In this document: positions 50,403 to 59,931 of the stretch, one piece after another
How the letters are laid out: the number at the start of each line of letters is the position of its first letter
Numbering within the stretch: the first letter of the stretch is position 1
NCBI RefSeq assembly: GCF_002208135.1
Contig: NZ_CP021647.1
Span: 809,501 to 873,500 of the forward strand
DNA length: 64,000 bases
Origin: Pseudoalteromonas piscicida
GTDB lineage: Bacteria; Pseudomonadota; Gammaproteobacteria; Enterobacterales; Alteromonadaceae
Direction of reading: 5' to 3'
Notes under the pieces: generated by a model
The model's input: the letters and a program-made list of their open reading frames with translations, nothing else
The model's database searches: none
What the model was told of the DNA's origin: nothing
Translations under genes and position numbers: made by a program

Positions 50403-51149
50403 ATGCGCTATCAAGATCTAGTCGATTTGTTGAATGCCTCGAATCAAGCAGAATACACTGCAAGTTTTTATCGTGCCATCTCACATATCGGATTTGATAG
50501 CGCAATTTATGGTTTTTTGCCAAGCCATGAATTTGTTAAACACTTGAACCAAATGCCTATCATACTAGCCACCGAAAACGCCCCACTGGAGTATTTAAAG
50601 TACTATCAAGAAAATGAAATTTTTAAGCCAGAGACAGATATCTTCGTAGCTAAAATACTGGCAGGGCATCGAGATCCAATAAACTGGTGGCGGGACCTAC
50701 ATGGTTTCAACCCCACTGAGTTACAGGTTGCTACCTTGACCCATGCAAAAAACGAATTTAGTCTCAATAACGGTTTTGTCGTCCCGCTCATGTGCGACCA
50801 CCGAGGCTACGCTTGTGTTACTTTGTATAGCAATTTAAGTGATAAAGACTTTAATTCCCTTGTACAGGAAAATGAAGAACAAATCGGGTTATTTTGCTCA
50901 GCGTTGAACAGCAAAATCTTCTCAGATCCAAACTTAGTCGCTGAGTTATACGACAATTATATAAAAATGAGTGATACAGAGCGCCAAGTGATGCGATATT
51001 TGGTTTCGGGGAAACCGATGAAGCAAATTGAAGATCATATTGGAATAACCTATCGCTACGCTGCAAAAGTAATTGATAAATTTAGAAAAAAGCATGGAAA
51101 TGTGCCAAAAGACAAATTGCTCTATTCGTTAGGGCACTACTTTAGTTGA
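50403..51149 (+). CDS. LuxR-type regulator with autoinducer-binding-like domain
   Basis: The product has 248 residues. Residues about 20-165 resemble the autoinducer-binding domain (EYLKYYQENE, INWWRD, and GFVVPLMCDHRGYACVTLY), with only part of the acyl-homoserine-lactone contact residues kept. Residues about 188-248 are a LuxR/GerE helix-turn-helix (DTERQVMRYLVSGKPMKQIEDHIGI). No LuxI is seen; the partner is the GNAT-methyltransferase fusion ten bases upstream. The gene likely controls genes in this island; the ligand is unknown. Confidence 0.8.
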   Translation: MRYQDLVDLLNASNQAEYTASFYRAISHIGFDSAIYGFLPSHEFVKHLNQMPIILATENAPLEYLKYYQENEIFKPETDIFVAKILAGHRDPINWWRDLHGFNPTELQVATLTHAKNEFSLNNGFVVPLMCDHRGYACVTLYSNLSDKDFNSLVQENEEQIGLFCSALNSKIFSDPNLVAELYDNYIKMSDTERQVMRYLVSGKPMKQIEDHIGITYRYAAKVIDKFRKKHGNVPKDKLLYSLGHYFS

Positions 51150-51482
51150 TTTAACGCTAGTATTTCATATCTGATTTATCGTACTAACGGACGAGTTTAT
51201 CTTCAATATGGCAGGCTACTTTGAGCGAGGAGTGGATATTAATGCTAACTTATTTTTGGACAGGAACGCTTTAGAGCTAAAGCTAAAGCTCCGTGCCAAA
51301 AAACATCTTGGTGTAATTCGCTTTTAGCTCTTCGTGCAATAAGTCATTCGAGTTTCCTGAATAGCTTCATTCTCTTTCACAATTACAATAGCAATAGCAA
51401 TAGCAATAGCAATAGCACTCTTATAACTTTGAGTACTGTATAGTATTTTAGTTAAAAACCTCCAAGGCTGGTGAGTATTACA
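51150..51482. other. intergenic, contains hexanucleotide repeat
   Basis: This spacer between the LuxR gene and the OLD gene holds the CAATAG tandem repeat listed separately and an inverted pair, AGAGCTAAA (51273-51281) with TTTAGCTCT (51323-51331), that may end transcription of the regulator. A -10-like TATAGT lies at 51439-51444. I see no gene here. Confidence 0.45.
51386..51415 (+). repeat. CAATAG hexanucleotide repeat, five perfect units
   Basis: Five uninterrupted copies of CAATAG span 51386-51415, with a diverged unit before them. They lie about 70-100 bases before the OLD nuclease gene and just upstream of its likely promoter (TATAGT near 51439). Six-base units keep a helical face close to unchanged, and slippage would alter promoter spacing, so this is a candidate for variable expression. 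Confidence 0.8.
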
Positions 51483-53048
51483 ATGACACATATTTTGAAG
51501 GCAAAAATCAAAAACTTTAAGAAATTCCGAGAGTATGAGATCTATTTTGATCGAAAAAGAAACATTCTGGTTGGGGATAATGAAGCAGGAAAGAGCACTA
51601 TATTAACGGCTATTGAGCTTGTATTGAGTGGCAGTAGAAGCAAGATAGAAAGCTTGGGGATTGAAGCTTTGCTTAATGCCAGTGCTGTTTCAGAATTTCT
51701 AGCGGGTGAGAAAAATATAAACAGCCTTCCAAGTTTTCATATTGAATTATTTCTAAACGACGCAGGTAACCCAGACCTCAACGGTAGAAACAACAGTGAT
51801 GGAGCTTATGCTGACGGGCTTCAATTGATCTGTGAGCCGAACGAAGAGTTAAGCACGGAGATACGGCAAGTTTTGGATACTGAAGGTGATAACTTTCCAT
51901 TCGAATTTTACATCGCCAAGTTTATTACGTTCAATGGGGACGCATACTCCAGTTATGGGAAGTTTTTGCGCTTTTTGTCTATTGACAGCACTCAAATAAA
52001 CAACGAGTACGCAAACAGTCAGTATGTAAAAGCCATGTATGAAGCGACCGTGGATCAACCTGTCCGTTACAGTCTAATGAATGAATATAGACAGCAAAAA
52101 AATGCTTTCAGGGATACTCAACTAAATGTGATTAATGATGATTTAGAAGGGTACGATTTTGCTATCCGCTCCGGCTCAAAGTTTAATTTGGAAACTGACC
52201 TCACCCTCACAGAAGAAGGGATACCCATTGAAAACCGTGGTAAGGGAAAACAATGCTTTATTAAGACCGCATTCGCATTGAGAGAGCGTGATGAAGGCAA
52301 GACAATAGATGTCTTATTACTAGAAGAACCTGAGAACCACCTTAGCCACACCAGCATGTATAAACTAATTGGTCAGGTAGAGAAGGCTCATGATAATCAG
52401 GTAATAATTGCTACCCATAGCAGCCTAATCAGCTCAAGGTTAGACTTAAGAAAGTCGATCTTACTGAATAGTGCAGCAACCAAACCTGCTACCCTGACAG
52501 ACCTCACTAGGGACACTGCTAAGTTTTTTGCTAAAGCCCCTAATCATAACATCCTAGAGCATGTCCTTTCTGAAAAAGTCATTCTTGTTGAGGGTGATGC
52601 GGAATATATTCTAATGGAGTGCTTATACGAGCGTACTAAAGGTCATCCACCAAGCGAAGATGGCGTCCATATCATCTCAGTCGGTGGTACTAGCTTTAAA
52701 CGATATATGGAAGTTTCTAAGCTGCTGAGCATTAGGACAGCGGTGATCCGTGATAATGACAGTGACTATCAGAAAAACTGTATAGATAATTACCATGATT
52801 ATCAGGCAGACTGCATAGCTGTATTCGCTGACACAGATAACACAAGAACAACTTTTGAAATATGCATGTATCAAGATAATAAAAAAATCTGCGACGACTT
52901 GTTCTCAGGAGGAAAGATTCAATTAAAACCGGAAGAGTATATGCTGAAGAACAAAACTACCGCAGCATTTAGGTTACTTGACGAGAAGGCGAATGAAATC
53001 ACGGTGCCTCCTTACATTAGAGAGGCTATTGAATGGATAAGCGAGTAG
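51483..53048 (+). CDS. OLD family (GajA-like) ATPase/TOPRIM nuclease
   Basis: The product has 521 residues from the ATG at 51483 (GGTGA eight bases upstream; an in-frame GTG at 51471 adds four residues). The ABC-type ATPase half has Walker A VGDNEAGKST (30-39) and a Walker B in VLLLEEPENHLS. The C-terminal half has a TOPRIM domain with VILVEGDAEY and IRDNDSD. The reading frame overlaps the next gene, a UvrD-like protein, by 16 bases. This is the class 2 OLD arrangement, shared with the Gabija antiphage system. It would nick or cleave phage DNA; that function is inference here. Confidence 0.85.
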   Translation: MTHILKAKIKNFKKFREYEIYFDRKRNILVGDNEAGKSTILTAIELVLSGSRSKIESLGIEALLNASAVSEFLAGEKNINSLPSFHIELFLNDAGNPDLNGRNNSDGAYADGLQLICEPNEELSTEIRQVLDTEGDNFPFEFYIAKFITFNGDAYSSYGKFLRFLSIDSTQINNEYANSQYVKAMYEATVDQPVRYSLMNEYRQQKNAFRDTQLNVINDDLEGYDFAIRSGSKFNLETDLTLTEEGIPIENRGKGKQCFIKTAFALRERDEGKTIDVLLLEEPENHLSHTSMYKLIGQVEKAHDNQVIIATHSSLISSRLDLRKSILLNSAATKPATLTDLTRDTAKFFAKAPNHNILEHVLSEKVILVEGDAEYILMECLYERTKGHPPSEDGVHIISVGGTSFKRYMEVSKLLSIRTAVIRDNDSDYQKNCIDNYHDYQADCIAVFADTDNTRTTFEICMYQDNKKICDDLFSGGKIQLKPEEYMLKNKTTAAFRLLDEKANEITVPPYIREAIEWISE

Positions 53049-54055
53049 TACTAGCTGTCGCAGGATCGGGCAAAACACAACATATAATTGATAAATTGGA
53101 CATAAATAGTCGTGCGCTGATTGTTACTTACACAGTTAATAATACTGCTAATCTTAAGAAACGAATTTTAAACAAGTTTGGGGTTATGCCTAAAGGTGTA
53201 CGTGTTTATACCTATTTCTCATTCCTCTTGTCATTTTGCGTGCGACCAATAGTTGGTAACGACATGAAGATAAAGGGGGTTATCTATAGTGAACCACCTA
53301 GATTTGCGAAACGCAACACTCATGGGCATTACGCTAGTCAAGGAGACCGACTTTATCATAATCGTATTGCGAAGATGATGATTGATTATGATCGTGTGTC
53401 TGACATTACTAGGCGTATTGAAAAGTACTTTGATTTCTTCTGCGTAGATGAAATTCAAGATTTCGCAGCTAGTGATTTCAACTTACTTTGTCAGTTATCG
53501 AAAATGGATGTGGAGGTATTATTCGTTGGTGACTTTTTCCAACATACTTTTGATACTAGCCGAGATGGTAATATTCAAAAAAATCTACATAACAACTATG
53601 AAGCGTATCTTACCAAGCTCAAAGATGCAGGATATACAATCGACTTAGATACACTTTCCCACAGTCATAGGTGTAGCCCAACAGTTTGCAGATTTGTTAC
53701 CGAGCAAATTGGCATCACAATAAGCTCCCATCGACAAGATGAGGTCAATATTGCCCTAATTGACGATACTGAACAAATTGAGAGGTTATTCTCGGACGAT
53801 TCCATCGTTAAATTGTTTTTTAAAGAAAGCTACAAGTACGTTGGAAGGACTGACAATTGGGGAAATACAAAAGGCTTGGATGACTTCGCTGACATCTGCA
53901 TAGTTCTAAACCCGACCACATTCACAGCCTATACAAAAGGGCGATTGGCTACTTTGGCACCATCGACGTTAAATAAGCTATACGTAGCTTGTACAAGAGC
54001 TAAAGGTAGTGTGTATTTTGTCTCACAGCGATTACTAGACGGGCACAAGAAATAA
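53033..54055 (+). CDS. mini UvrD-like helicase (GajB-like)
   Basis: The product has 340 residues, shorter than typical GajB proteins and much shorter than UvrD. Motifs are in order: Walker A AVAGSGKT (8-15), Walker B CVDEIQDF (137-144), motif III VGDFFQ, motif IV-like SHSHRCSP and motif VI YVACTRAKG near 320. The 2B domain is missing, so this is a minimal helicase or a DNA sensor without full unwinding. It overlaps the OLD gene by 16 bases, which couples the two. The pair is best described as Gabija-like. Confidence 0.82.
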   Translation: MDKRVVLAVAGSGKTQHIIDKLDINSRALIVTYTVNNTANLKKRILNKFGVMPKGVRVYTYFSFLLSFCVRPIVGNDMKIKGVIYSEPPRFAKRNTHGHYASQGDRLYHNRIAKMMIDYDRVSDITRRIEKYFDFFCVDEIQDFAASDFNLLCQLSKMDVEVLFVGDFFQHTFDTSRDGNIQKNLHNNYEAYLTKLKDAGYTIDLDTLSHSHRCSPTVCRFVTEQIGITISSHRQDEVNIALIDDTEQIERLFSDDSIVKLFFKESYKYVGRTDNWGNTKGLDDFADICIVLNPTTFTAYTKGRLATLAPSTLNKLYVACTRAKGSVYFVSQRLLDGHKK

Positions 54056-54263
54056 GTTAGACTTTATATCCGCTTTTCGCTTAAAGCCAACCTATAGAGT
54101 ATTTACGTTAGCTTATAATGGGGCAAATGCGAGTTAGTACCAAGCATTCGCTTTTTGACACACATACAACAGCCAAGTTTAATTTAGCCCTGTTATTCTG
54201 GTTTATTAACGTCAGGTGGTTTAGCTGTGGTCTCTAATTAAGTCAACTCGGGCTAGAGTTTAT

Positions 54264-54306
54264 GGCCCACTCATCAAATTGTGCATGAGTGGGCCTGCTT
54301 TATTTT
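54264..54306 (+). terminator. terminator near the end of the Gabija-like pair
   Basis: GGCCCACTCAT pairs with ATGAGTGGGCC (11 base pairs, 10-base loop), followed by TGCTTTATTTTT on the plus strand. It lies about 210 bases after the helicase stop and next to the end of the oppositely transcribed VWD gene, and could serve both. Confidence 0.65.
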
Positions 54307-57300
54307 TAGTTTGTTGAGCGATCACTTACGATAGGTGATGGCGGGTTTTTGGGCTTATTACTCTGGTGTAGCATAAAGTAATATGGTTGGCGTTCATTGG
54401 GTTGATTATTGATATCAATACGTGCAACTCCTGCTATTACGTCTAAACCATCGGCACTTTTCACCAAAGGGTAGTCGTTTGGACCGAGAGAGAGTAGTGA
54501 TACCCTGTTGAACACTAAAGTTTCTACATTCTGTACCGTTTGATGTTGGTTATCTTCATTGACATCAAAATAATGGTCTCCGCGGTATACATCCTTTCCA
54601 ATGTTACGCATAAATGCCCCCATACTGATTAGGAAGTTGTTTTCAACTTCAATGCCTTTTAGCCCATAGAAAAGCTCGTGCTCACCGACAAATACAATTC
54701 TTCCCCCTTGCGCAGCAAATTGTTTTAAGCGGCTAACTTTATCCGGAGAATATGAGTTAAGTGGAGTCCAGAGTACGATAAGTTTTACTTGTGGGTCATC
54801 AAGGTCCCAATCTTCTAGAGATTGATATGTGATAACTTCAAAGCCTAAATCTTCCCAAGTACTGTACAGGTAATTAATAGGTCGGCATGACCAACTGCAG
54901 CGAGAATCATGAGATCGATCTAGGACTATTTTAGAACCTTGAGCACGGAGGCTGTTTCCTGAAAAACTGGCTAGGTTTTTCGCAAACTGTGTGTTATCAG
55001 CTTTGTAAATCCGCTCATTATCTAGAATGTTGACATCATTGAATACGATTAAATCTCCGCCAGCTGCCGGTGCGACGTTACTGTCAAACGTAAAGCCAAT
55101 AATTGAATTTGCTCGGCTCCCCATACTATCTGTCGCATAGAGTATTATGTTGTTTTCACCTTGAACAAAAGACTCCGCAGGTTGAGTGAGTGCGAAACTG
55201 CCACTATTAAGCGCAAAGCTAATGTCTCTTTTAGCCTCTCCATTTATAGAAATAAATAATTTGGCGATACTTGATTGAACTGTTTCAATCTTGCCTTCTA
55301 TTAAGATGTTACTACTCAAAATTGCGCCAGGTGTTGGTGATAATATTGTGATTTGTGGTGGAACTTTTAATATTAACTCAGATGTTGGCTCCGAAATTGC
55401 GCGATAAGCGCTTAAATCGCTTTCGTTTCCTGTTAAAGCAACATCTATGATGCATGCTTCAAGCCTGCTTTTTATGCTTACATACTTTTGGCACAATTCT
55501 TTAACCCGTTGATATTCCGCACTACCAATTTGTGCCTCTAACCTCGCTTGAGTTAACAATGTTCGTGGAAAGTTGAGATCAACGAAGCTTTCAGGAGTCT
55601 CATCATTGAAGTAGTCGAACAAAGAGGATTCGGATGTTACACGCCAACTATTGCCGTAAATATCATAAAGTTGATTGAAGTTACCTTTGTCTTCAATTTG
55701 CTTGCCGTTAGCATCCGTTAAGTCATTGTCGACGTTGCCATCAAAGTATCCAAGTAACCCATTAACGCTGCCCGCACGGGAGTTTGGTAAAAGCACTTCT
55801 GTCTCGACAAACTCACCCCGTCGATACACTTTTAGTAATGAGGTGTCTGGCCAAGTTATTTCGTAATGACGATTATTTTGTTTAAAAATACTTGCTTGAT
55901 TAGAAAGCTCACGAGCACCGTTATTCAATGTTTGTAATTGACCATCAATAAGCATGGCAAGGCCTTCATCATTGGGGTAAAAAGTGACTCTTGTCCCTGC
56001 TACATTTGCGGCGACAGCGGCATTGAAAGACACGTGTTGATTGCCGGGAACTGCGACATAACGGCCCTGAATCTCAAAAGAGTCGATATTTGACTTGGCT
56101 AAAATATATTCACCAACGCCGTTAAATCCATAGTTTAGGCCGTCAAATGTACGTAAATTTGGGTCTCCTGTGACACGAGCCTGTTTGCGTGGGTTGCCTA
56201 GGTTGTCGTCAATTGGATTGTTATCATCTACAGGCTCACCACTGAGCAGAATTAATTGAACTGGTTGATTGGTGTCCTCGGTTACGGTGACAGCAATACG
56301 CTCTGGTTGAAAACCCGATTTAGAAGCGATCACATGATAGTCACCAACCGCGAGTGATGAAGAACTAAAAGTGCCACTGGTATCGGATGATAATTGTTGA
56401 GAAAGCCCAGTGCTTACGCTTGTTAGTGAAACATGAGCACCCGATATGGGATTGCCGTCAACGTCGGAGATAGCACCTGTAAGCGTATTGAATTGAGTCT
56501 CAAATGGGCAAACTTCAGAGCTCCAAATTGGTCGATTAAAATCGTAAAGAGGGATATTTTTGTTTTTTTCTTCGTTGCTTAAGCCAAGAATATCTCCAAC
56601 AAAGCCATAATCTAAATTTGCATCAACACCTAAACCTAATGATAGAGCTAAGCTGCATTCGACTGTCTGTTGTGTATTGTTAAGTTCTGCTGTTGCAATA
56701 TATTCGGCATATGGCCCCATTGCTAACCCTGCTCCAGGGCCATCTAACTCTATTTTATTTCCAAAAGGTAATGCGACAGATAACTCATAAGCAGAAAGCA
56801 TAAACTGTAGTTCGGCTTCTACTTTTGCTGATGTTTCACCTGATAGTTGGTATTCAGGTCCAATTTGAGAGATGACAGGCACAAAGCTGTTAACTGGGCT
56901 CAGTTTGTCGTTTTGATATTTGAATCCGGTTTTGTACTCTCCTGAAGCACTAATCCCCATTTTTAGATGGGCTTCACCTGCGACGCCCAAATAAGCGCCT
57001 AGTTGCGGATGTAGTTTAACGTTCAAGAATAAAGGTATTGGTCCGACGAACAGCTTCACGTTCTTGTTGACTATAGGGTTGAATACTTTGCTTTTGCTCA
57101 GACTGCCTTGATACTCATAGTCAGCATTAAGGTAGGTCTTGGTTAGATAATCTGCTCGAGCAATTGTAGAAAAGTGAGTTACCTCACCACGAATAATTGA
57201 AAACTCTATCCCAATTGTAGCGCTTGAGTTCATCTTTAGTTCTACAACAGACGTGACCTCAGGGCTTAGCTTTTGTTGCAGTGTGCGTGAGAACGTTAAG

Positions 57301-58406
57301 ATAGGAACATCTACACTCGACTGTACCGTATTATTAGCAGTTGAAACCGACTGATTAAGTGTCGCTGCTTGGTTCGTTATGACAAGGTCTAGTTTAACGT
57401 CAGCATCTGGAAAAGCTTTGTGCAATGGTGCGTGCGAGGTAGTTAAAATATTACCATTAATATCAAGAACCTCACGCATAAACCCGGTGTCACCATCAGC
57501 GGTGACACCGACTATAATATCACCGACTTGTATGTCGCTTAACGCACCTGTAGTGATTGTGAGTCTCCCCATCTCTGGGGTAATTTCTACTCCCGATTGG
57601 CCATCAACGATGAAGGTTGTGTAACCGTCAACGGCTCTTGTTGCTGGCTTCAATTCGCTGCTCGGGTCTAATGTAGCGATGACTTCAGCATCTTCAAGCG
57701 GTTGCTCGTCATGGTCACCTGTGTAGTCAATAAAATCCATTGCTTCAGCAACTGCCACATTGGCGCTTGCTGAGGTAGAGTAGCCTGATTTATCTGAGAC
57801 TGTGACCGTAAACTCAAGGTTATCTCCAGTGTAGTCTTCAGGGATTTTTAGTGAAGCAAAATCAGGTTTATCGTTATCAATGTTAAGCTCTATATCTGTT
57901 GATTCTTCCCATACGATGCTGTCAATTTCAACGGCACTCGATATATCTGCTTTTAATTGTGCCCATGATCCTTTCGCGATGCTCTGAGGTACTTGCAATT
58001 GAATCGTTATGTTGTTCAGGTTATTTACGGTGACAACCACCTGATCAGTAGCACTTCCTCCTTCATCATCAATAACTGTTAATTCGAAGCTTAATTCTTC
58101 GTTCTCTGTGACATCCGGCGCCACAAATGACGAAATTGCGTTGCTTTGGTCCGATAACAAAACAGGGGGGCCTGAAAGTTGCTGCCACTGGTAGCTTTGA
58201 ATCACCCCATCGTTATCCGTGCCACTACCGTGTAACGTGACGGTTACCTTTTCATCGACCGTTTGATGTTCTCCTGCTTGAGCAATCGGTAGGCTGTTCG
58301 TTGGCTTATTTATATTGTTATCTGAGTCCCCACCGCATGCGGCTAAAGCGCCTGCTAACAACGTAATTAGGGTTGTGCGTAGAGGAATGTATTTATGCAA
58401 ATCCAT
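54306..58406 (-). CDS. large lipoprotein with PKD-like, carboxypeptidase-regulatory-like and VWD domains
   Basis: The protein has 1,366 residues. I start at 58406 (AAGGA upstream; the frame opens at 58436). A lipobox GALAACGG follows the signal peptide. PKD/REJ-like domains (about 35-200), a long beta-rich middle, a carboxypeptidase-regulatory-like domain near 650-720 (TGAISDVDGNPISGAHV), a VWD-type domain near 745-900 (RVTGDPNLRTFDGLNYGFNGVGEY), an Ig-like domain near 1030-1120, then a C-terminal alpha/beta region (VKLIVLWTPLNSYSPDKV, AAQGGRIVFVGEHELFYG) like ThuA/GATase-type folds. It is probably on the cell surface; the role is unknown. Confidence 0.75.
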   Translation of the reverse strand: MDLHKYIPLRTTLITLLAGALAACGGDSDNNINKPTNSLPIAQAGEHQTVDEKVTVTLHGSGTDNDGVIQSYQWQQLSGPPVLLSDQSNAISSFVAPDVTENEELSFELTVIDDEGGSATDQVVVTVNNLNNITIQLQVPQSIAKGSWAQLKADISSAVEIDSIVWEESTDIELNIDNDKPDFASLKIPEDYTGDNLEFTVTVSDKSGYSTSASANVAVAEAMDFIDYTGDHDEQPLEDAEVIATLDPSSELKPATRAVDGYTTFIVDGQSGVEITPEMGRLTITTGALSDIQVGDIIVGVTADGDTGFMREVLDINGNILTTSHAPLHKAFPDADVKLDLVITNQAATLNQSVSTANNTVQSSVDVPILTFSRTLQQKLSPEVTSVVELKMNSSATIGIEFSIIRGEVTHFSTIARADYLTKTYLNADYEYQGSLSKSKVFNPIVNKNVKLFVGPIPLFLNVKLHPQLGAYLGVAGEAHLKMGISASGEYKTGFKYQNDKLSPVNSFVPVISQIGPEYQLSGETSAKVEAELQFMLSAYELSVALPFGNKIELDGPGAGLAMGPYAEYIATAELNNTQQTVECSLALSLGLGVDANLDYGFVGDILGLSNEEKNKNIPLYDFNRPIWSSEVCPFETQFNTLTGAISDVDGNPISGAHVSLTSVSTGLSQQLSSDTSGTFSSSSLAVGDYHVIASKSGFQPERIAVTVTEDTNQPVQLILLSGEPVDDNNPIDDNLGNPRKQARVTGDPNLRTFDGLNYGFNGVGEYILAKSNIDSFEIQGRYVAVPGNQHVSFNAAVAANVAGTRVTFYPNDEGLAMLIDGQLQTLNNGARELSNQASIFKQNNRHYEITWPDTSLLKVYRRGEFVETEVLLPNSRAGSVNGLLGYFDGNVDNDLTDANGKQIEDKGNFNQLYDIYGNSWRVTSESSLFDYFNDETPESFVDLNFPRTLLTQARLEAQIGSAEYQRVKELCQKYVSIKSRLEACIIDVALTGNESDLSAYRAISEPTSELILKVPPQITILSPTPGAILSSNILIEGKIETVQSSIAKLFISINGEAKRDISFALNSGSFALTQPAESFVQGENNIILYATDSMGSRANSIIGFTFDSNVAPAAGGDLIVFNDVNILDNERIYKADNTQFAKNLASFSGNSLRAQGSKIVLDRSHDSRCSWSCRPINYLYSTWEDLGFEVITYQSLEDWDLDDPQVKLIVLWTPLNSYSPDKVSRLKQFAAQGGRIVFVGEHELFYGLKGIEVENNFLISMGAFMRNIGKDVYRGDHYFDVNEDNQHQTVQNVETLVFNRVSLLSLGPNDYPLVKSADGLDVIAGVARIDINNQPNERQPYYFMLHQSNKPKNPPSPIVSDRSTN

Positions 58407-58563
58407 AACCATCCTTATGTATTTGAGCGAGAGCAAGTTGGATTGAAAAAATAAGAATGCGCGAAAAAAGCAGCATGAAACAGGGTCGAAATTTCCACCT
58501 TGTTCAGCATTAATTCATTGAATAAATTAGTTGAGTGTTAACAAAATTGAAGGGTTTATGGAC

Positions 58564-59340
58564 ATGGAACACGGAGCTATATCACAACATTTTATATCGA
58601 CACCTAAATTCGGTGCTTGGAAATTTGTTTTTACGCTATGCTCACTTTTTCTAGTGATGCAACTAATTGGTTGTAATGCGATGCACACTGCGGTGAAAAA
58701 GCGAGATTTAAGGGTAGAAACAAAAATGAGTGACTCGATATTTCTTGACCCTGTCAGTCAGGACAAGCGCACAGTGTTTTTACAACTAAGGAACACATCG
58801 GATAAGCAGGATTTGGTCATCGCTAACGAGATACAAACTGCATTACTTTCAAAAGGCTACAAGGTTGTAAATGACCCAGATGCAGCGCACTTTTGGATCC
58901 AAGCGAATATTCTCAAAGCAGGCAGAACAACCGCTGATGAGAATCGAGGAATTTTAGCCCAAGGCTATGGTGGTGCAGTAGCGGGTGCTATTGTTGGTGT
59001 TCAGTTTGGTAGTGGTCGAGGACAAGCTGCTGCAGGCTTACTTGGTGCAGCTGCAGGCTTTGTTGCCGATGCAATGGTTGAAGATGTTTATTTTAATATT
59101 GTTACTGACTTACAGGTTTCTGAGCGCGCGAAATCGGGTGTCGAAGTACAAGAAGGAAATAGAGCTAAACTAAAGCAAGGTAACTCAGGCTATAAATCAG
59201 TAACTTCAAACGAGGTGACCGATCGTAAAAAGTATCAAACACGGATCGTTTCTACAGCGAATAAAGTAAATCTGGAGTTCGTTGAGGCTCGACCTAAGCT
59301 AGTCCAAGGTTTAGTAAATTCTATTTCGGGCCTGTTGTAG
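58564..59340 (+). CDS. traT: TraT-like complement resistance lipoprotein
   Basis: The product has 258 residues from the ATG at 58564. The lipobox LIGC lies at about 35-38. The mature part has TraT-family segments: HTAVKKRDLRVETKMSDSIFL, VFLQLRNTSDKQ and a Gly-rich GILAQGYGGAVAGAIVGVQFG followed by LLGAAAGFVADAMVEDV, then VEDVYFNIVTDLQVSER. The family is an outer-membrane lipoprotein best known from conjugative plasmids (surface exclusion, serum resistance); this is a chromosomal copy with no transfer genes around it. Confidence 0.85.
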   Translation: MEHGAISQHFISTPKFGAWKFVFTLCSLFLVMQLIGCNAMHTAVKKRDLRVETKMSDSIFLDPVSQDKRTVFLQLRNTSDKQDLVIANEIQTALLSKGYKVVNDPDAAHFWIQANILKAGRTTADENRGILAQGYGGAVAGAIVGVQFGSGRGQAAAGLLGAAAGFVADAMVEDVYFNIVTDLQVSERAKSGVEVQEGNRAKLKQGNSGYKSVTSNEVTDRKKYQTRIVSTANKVNLEFVEARPKLVQGLVNSISGLL

Positions 59341-59361
59341 CGAGGTGTGCGGTAATATTGG

Positions 59362-59402
59362 AATATAGTATTAGCATGGAAGTGAGGCGCTAATACTATA
59401 TT
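59362..59402 (+). terminator. terminator after traT
   Basis: AATATAGTATTAGC and GCTAATACTATATT form a perfect 14-base-pair stem with a 13-base loop, and TT/TTTC follows. It lies 21 bases after the traT stop. Confidence 0.7.
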
Positions 59403-59492
59403 TTCAGCTAGTTATAAGTGTTATCAGTCGCTTTTTACAAATACTGCAACCAAGGCGATGGATTAGCGTGTTTTTAGTGGCTAAATCATTTT
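59403..59492. other. intergenic, short
   Basis: No feature found between the traT terminator and the end of the DUF1624 remnant. The stretch is AT-rich. Confidence 0.4.
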
Positions 59493-59884
59493 TTAGGCCA
59501 ATATAATACCCCAACCAAAGTGGTCAACGCCTAAATATTCTCCATGATTTGTGCTCACTAATAATTTTGCTAGTGTGTATAGTAAAAGTAGCGCATACAA
59601 ATGCAGAAAATAAAAGAGCTCTGGGGACAGATCCAGATTCTCGCAGTGTACGGATTACGTTATTGCGTGCCTTTTCTAGCATAGTCAAACTTAAGCTCAC
59701 TGCAGCGAGTATAATGAGAATAAAGTGAAGTAAAGGAGGGGGTTGTCATATTAAATACTGACCTTTCTTTTAGCATCGTTGAGTCAAAGTTTCGCCATTC
59801 CACCGTGTCACCATAAATATTACCGCCTTGTAATAGCGTAAATAGCACGATGCAAATACTACCAAGTATTAGTGCTGCCCGCTC
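59493..59884 (-). pseudogene. decayed DUF1624 paralogue
   Basis: On the minus strand, open pieces in different frames read ERAALILGSICIVLFTLLQ, then NIYGDTVEWRNFDST, then LEKARNNVIRTLRESGSVP and YFLHLYALLLLYTLAKLL, ending GVDHFGWGIILA with a stop at 59493. They follow the C-terminal half of the intact DUF1624 protein at 62243-63409 in the same order (compare LNLYGETLDW, ETNALRVLEPVRVLGSAP and YITHLYALLVLS). At least two frameshifts are needed, so it is a pseudogene. Confidence 0.65.
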
Positions 59885-59931
59885 TCAAGCCAGTGAAAGC
59901 TTTTCGACCAAATACACAAAAAAAGCGTTAA

